A stretch of DNA of 64,000 bases, taken from NCBI RefSeq assembly GCF_001523745.2, contig NZ_CP013386.1, positions 558,001 through 622,000 on the forward strand, in the 5' to 3' direction. Origin of the DNA: Burkholderia mayonis (GTDB lineage: Bacteria; Pseudomonadota; Gammaproteobacteria; Burkholderiales; Burkholderiaceae). Below the pieces are notes generated by a model. That model saw only the letters and a list, made by a program, of their open reading frames with translations, was not told the origin of the DNA and made no database searches. Both the position numbers and the translations under genes were made by a program. This document shows, one piece after another, positions 63,256-64,000 of this stretch (the first letter of the stretch is position 1; each line of letters starts with the position of its first letter).

Positions 63256-63900
63256 TCAAGATTGGGTTGGTGAGGAGGGCGACGCTTCGACGAGCGCGCG
63301 CAGCGCTTGCGCGTCGGCTCGCGACAGACGGCCGCGGGCGTCCGCCTTCACGGCGCCGCGCAGGTCGTCGCTTGTATACAGTGCGACGTGGATGCCGACG
63401 GGCTCCGCGCCGCGCGCTTCACGCCACAGGAAGCTGAGCGTCTCGACGTCGCCGCGTCCCGCGAAGTGGCGGGTCTCGGACACGTCGTACTGGATGTTCT
63501 GGTTCAGCAGATAGATCGCAACGTCCTTCTGGTTGTCGCAGAAGACCTGCAGATGGACGTCGGAATGCGCGTTCGCCGTGCCGTTCAGCACCGCGCCCGC
63601 GATGTACGGATTGAACGGCGCGAGCCGCTCCATCCACGCGAGCGCGACGAGACGCAGCCGGCGCAGTTCGGCGGGCTGCGTTTCGCCTTGGAACAGCGCG
63701 AGGTATTCGTGCAGTTCTTCTTCGATCTGATCGTTATCTGGCAGCCATTCGCCGGCAATTCGGCTGTCGCCGAGCACTTGGCGCGCGGCTTTGCGCTTCG
63801 CGCCGGCGTAGTCGAGCCCGTCTTCGGCGATCAGGCGCGCCGCGGCGAGCGCGATTTCGTCGCGTACGCGCCGCGGGTCGAGTAGGGTTTTGCGAGACAT
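63256..63900 (-). CDS. Conserved hypothetical protein upstream of tlpA
   Basis: 214 aa, soluble, rich in Ala/Arg/Glu. The N-terminal 60 residues are helical and basic (DPRRVRDEIALAAARLIAEDG, KRKAARQVLG); the middle part has LEYLALFQGETQ-like helices and a nucleotidyltransferase-like strand pattern (DVHLQVFCDNQKDVAIYLL), but no catalytic motif is sure. Homologues often sit beside mpl and tlpA in Burkholderia. Start MSRKTLLDPRR at 63900. Confidence 0.75.
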   Translation of the reverse strand: MSRKTLLDPRRVRDEIALAAARLIAEDGLDYAGAKRKAARQVLGDSRIAGEWLPDNDQIEEELHEYLALFQGETQPAELRRLRLVALAWMERLAPFNPYIAGAVLNGTANAHSDVHLQVFCDNQKDVAIYLLNQNIQYDVSETRHFAGRGDVETLSFLWREARGAEPVGIHVALYTSDDLRGAVKADARGRLSRADAQALRALVEASPSSPTQS

Positions 63901-63976
63901 GATCCGGCAATCATACTAGATCGGTGCCGAGCGACTCGGCGGTTGCGTCAACCGTCGTTCGCGTCGGGGCCGTCAG

Positions 63977-63982
63977 TTACAA
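63977..63982 (+). promoter_or_regulatory. Candidate -10 element at the right edge
   Basis: TACAAT in GTTACAATAGC points right, out of the window, toward a gene (likely mpl by recalled order) that is not seen. No strong -35 is visible at 16-18 bases upstream. Confidence 0.35.
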
Positions 63983-64000
63983 TAGCCCCCTTTGCGCGGC

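Overview
The window is a high-GC stretch of a betaproteobacterial chromosome. It most resembles a Burkholderia of the pseudomallei/thailandensis group, judged from the gene content and order (dcw cluster to lpxC to secA to argJ; rplU-rpmA-obgE-proB; aroQ-accB-accC-prmA), the strongly GC-biased third codon positions and the lysine/alanine-rich H1-like protein. The species is inferred from recall of gene order, not measured.

Layout. 1-11848: the distal part of the division and cell-wall (dcw) cluster, all on the + strand and mostly with 4-base start/stop overlaps: murF (cut by the window edge), mraY, murD, ftsW, murG, murC, ddlB, ftsQ, ftsA, ftsZ. An odd 125-base duplication between ftsW and murG creates a 42-codon ORF. 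12033-14440: a Prx5-like peroxiredoxin, lpxC with its terminator, and a DUF721 gene on the - strand. 14441-15192: a non-coding spacer with 34 copies of a hexanucleotide. 15193-20714: secA, argJ, a DUF815 ATPase and a MutT-type Nudix enzyme. 20828-27430 (- strand): yacG, zapD, coaE, a prepilin peptidase, a pilus/secretion F protein, an E-type ATPase and a CorC-type membrane protein.

27575-36833 is a genomic island of about 9.2 kb inserted in the 3' end of a tRNA-Pro(CGG) gene. It is bounded by a perfect 26-base direct repeat, with a tyrosine integrase next to the intact tRNA. It carries a structured leader resembling P4-type immunity regions, two small genes, a 3.4-kb IS21-family element (5-base target duplication, inverted ends, two extra small genes besides istA/istB), an unknown 279-aa gene, a small serine recombinase behind a promoter packed with TGAGCYA motifs, and a two-gene unit that looks like a compact polymorphic toxin with its immunity protein. 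The island has separated the tRNA from what was probably its own terminator.

36915-48762: ispB, rplU, rpmA, obgE, proB, a CNP1-like lipoprotein, rppH, proS, a MarC-type membrane protein, hpt, ffh, a CcsA-type cytochrome c assembly protein and a small PP0621-type protein. 48759-54385: ampD, then nrdA and nrdB behind a promoter with two candidate NrdR boxes. 54819-57683: an H1-like protein, a SlyB-like lipoprotein, a PfkB-family nucleoside kinase and thiol peroxidase. 57751-63900 (- strand): a DUF3426 zinc-ribbon membrane protein, prmA, accC, accB, aroQ, a TlpA-like thioredoxin and a conserved protein of unknown function.

Most of the window is housekeeping: peptidoglycan precursor synthesis and recycling (mur genes, ddlB, ampD), Z-ring assembly (ftsQAZ, zapD), lipid A (lpxC), secretion (secA, ffh), fatty-acid initiation (accBC) and deoxynucleotide supply (nrdAB). 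The accessory biology is concentrated in the island.
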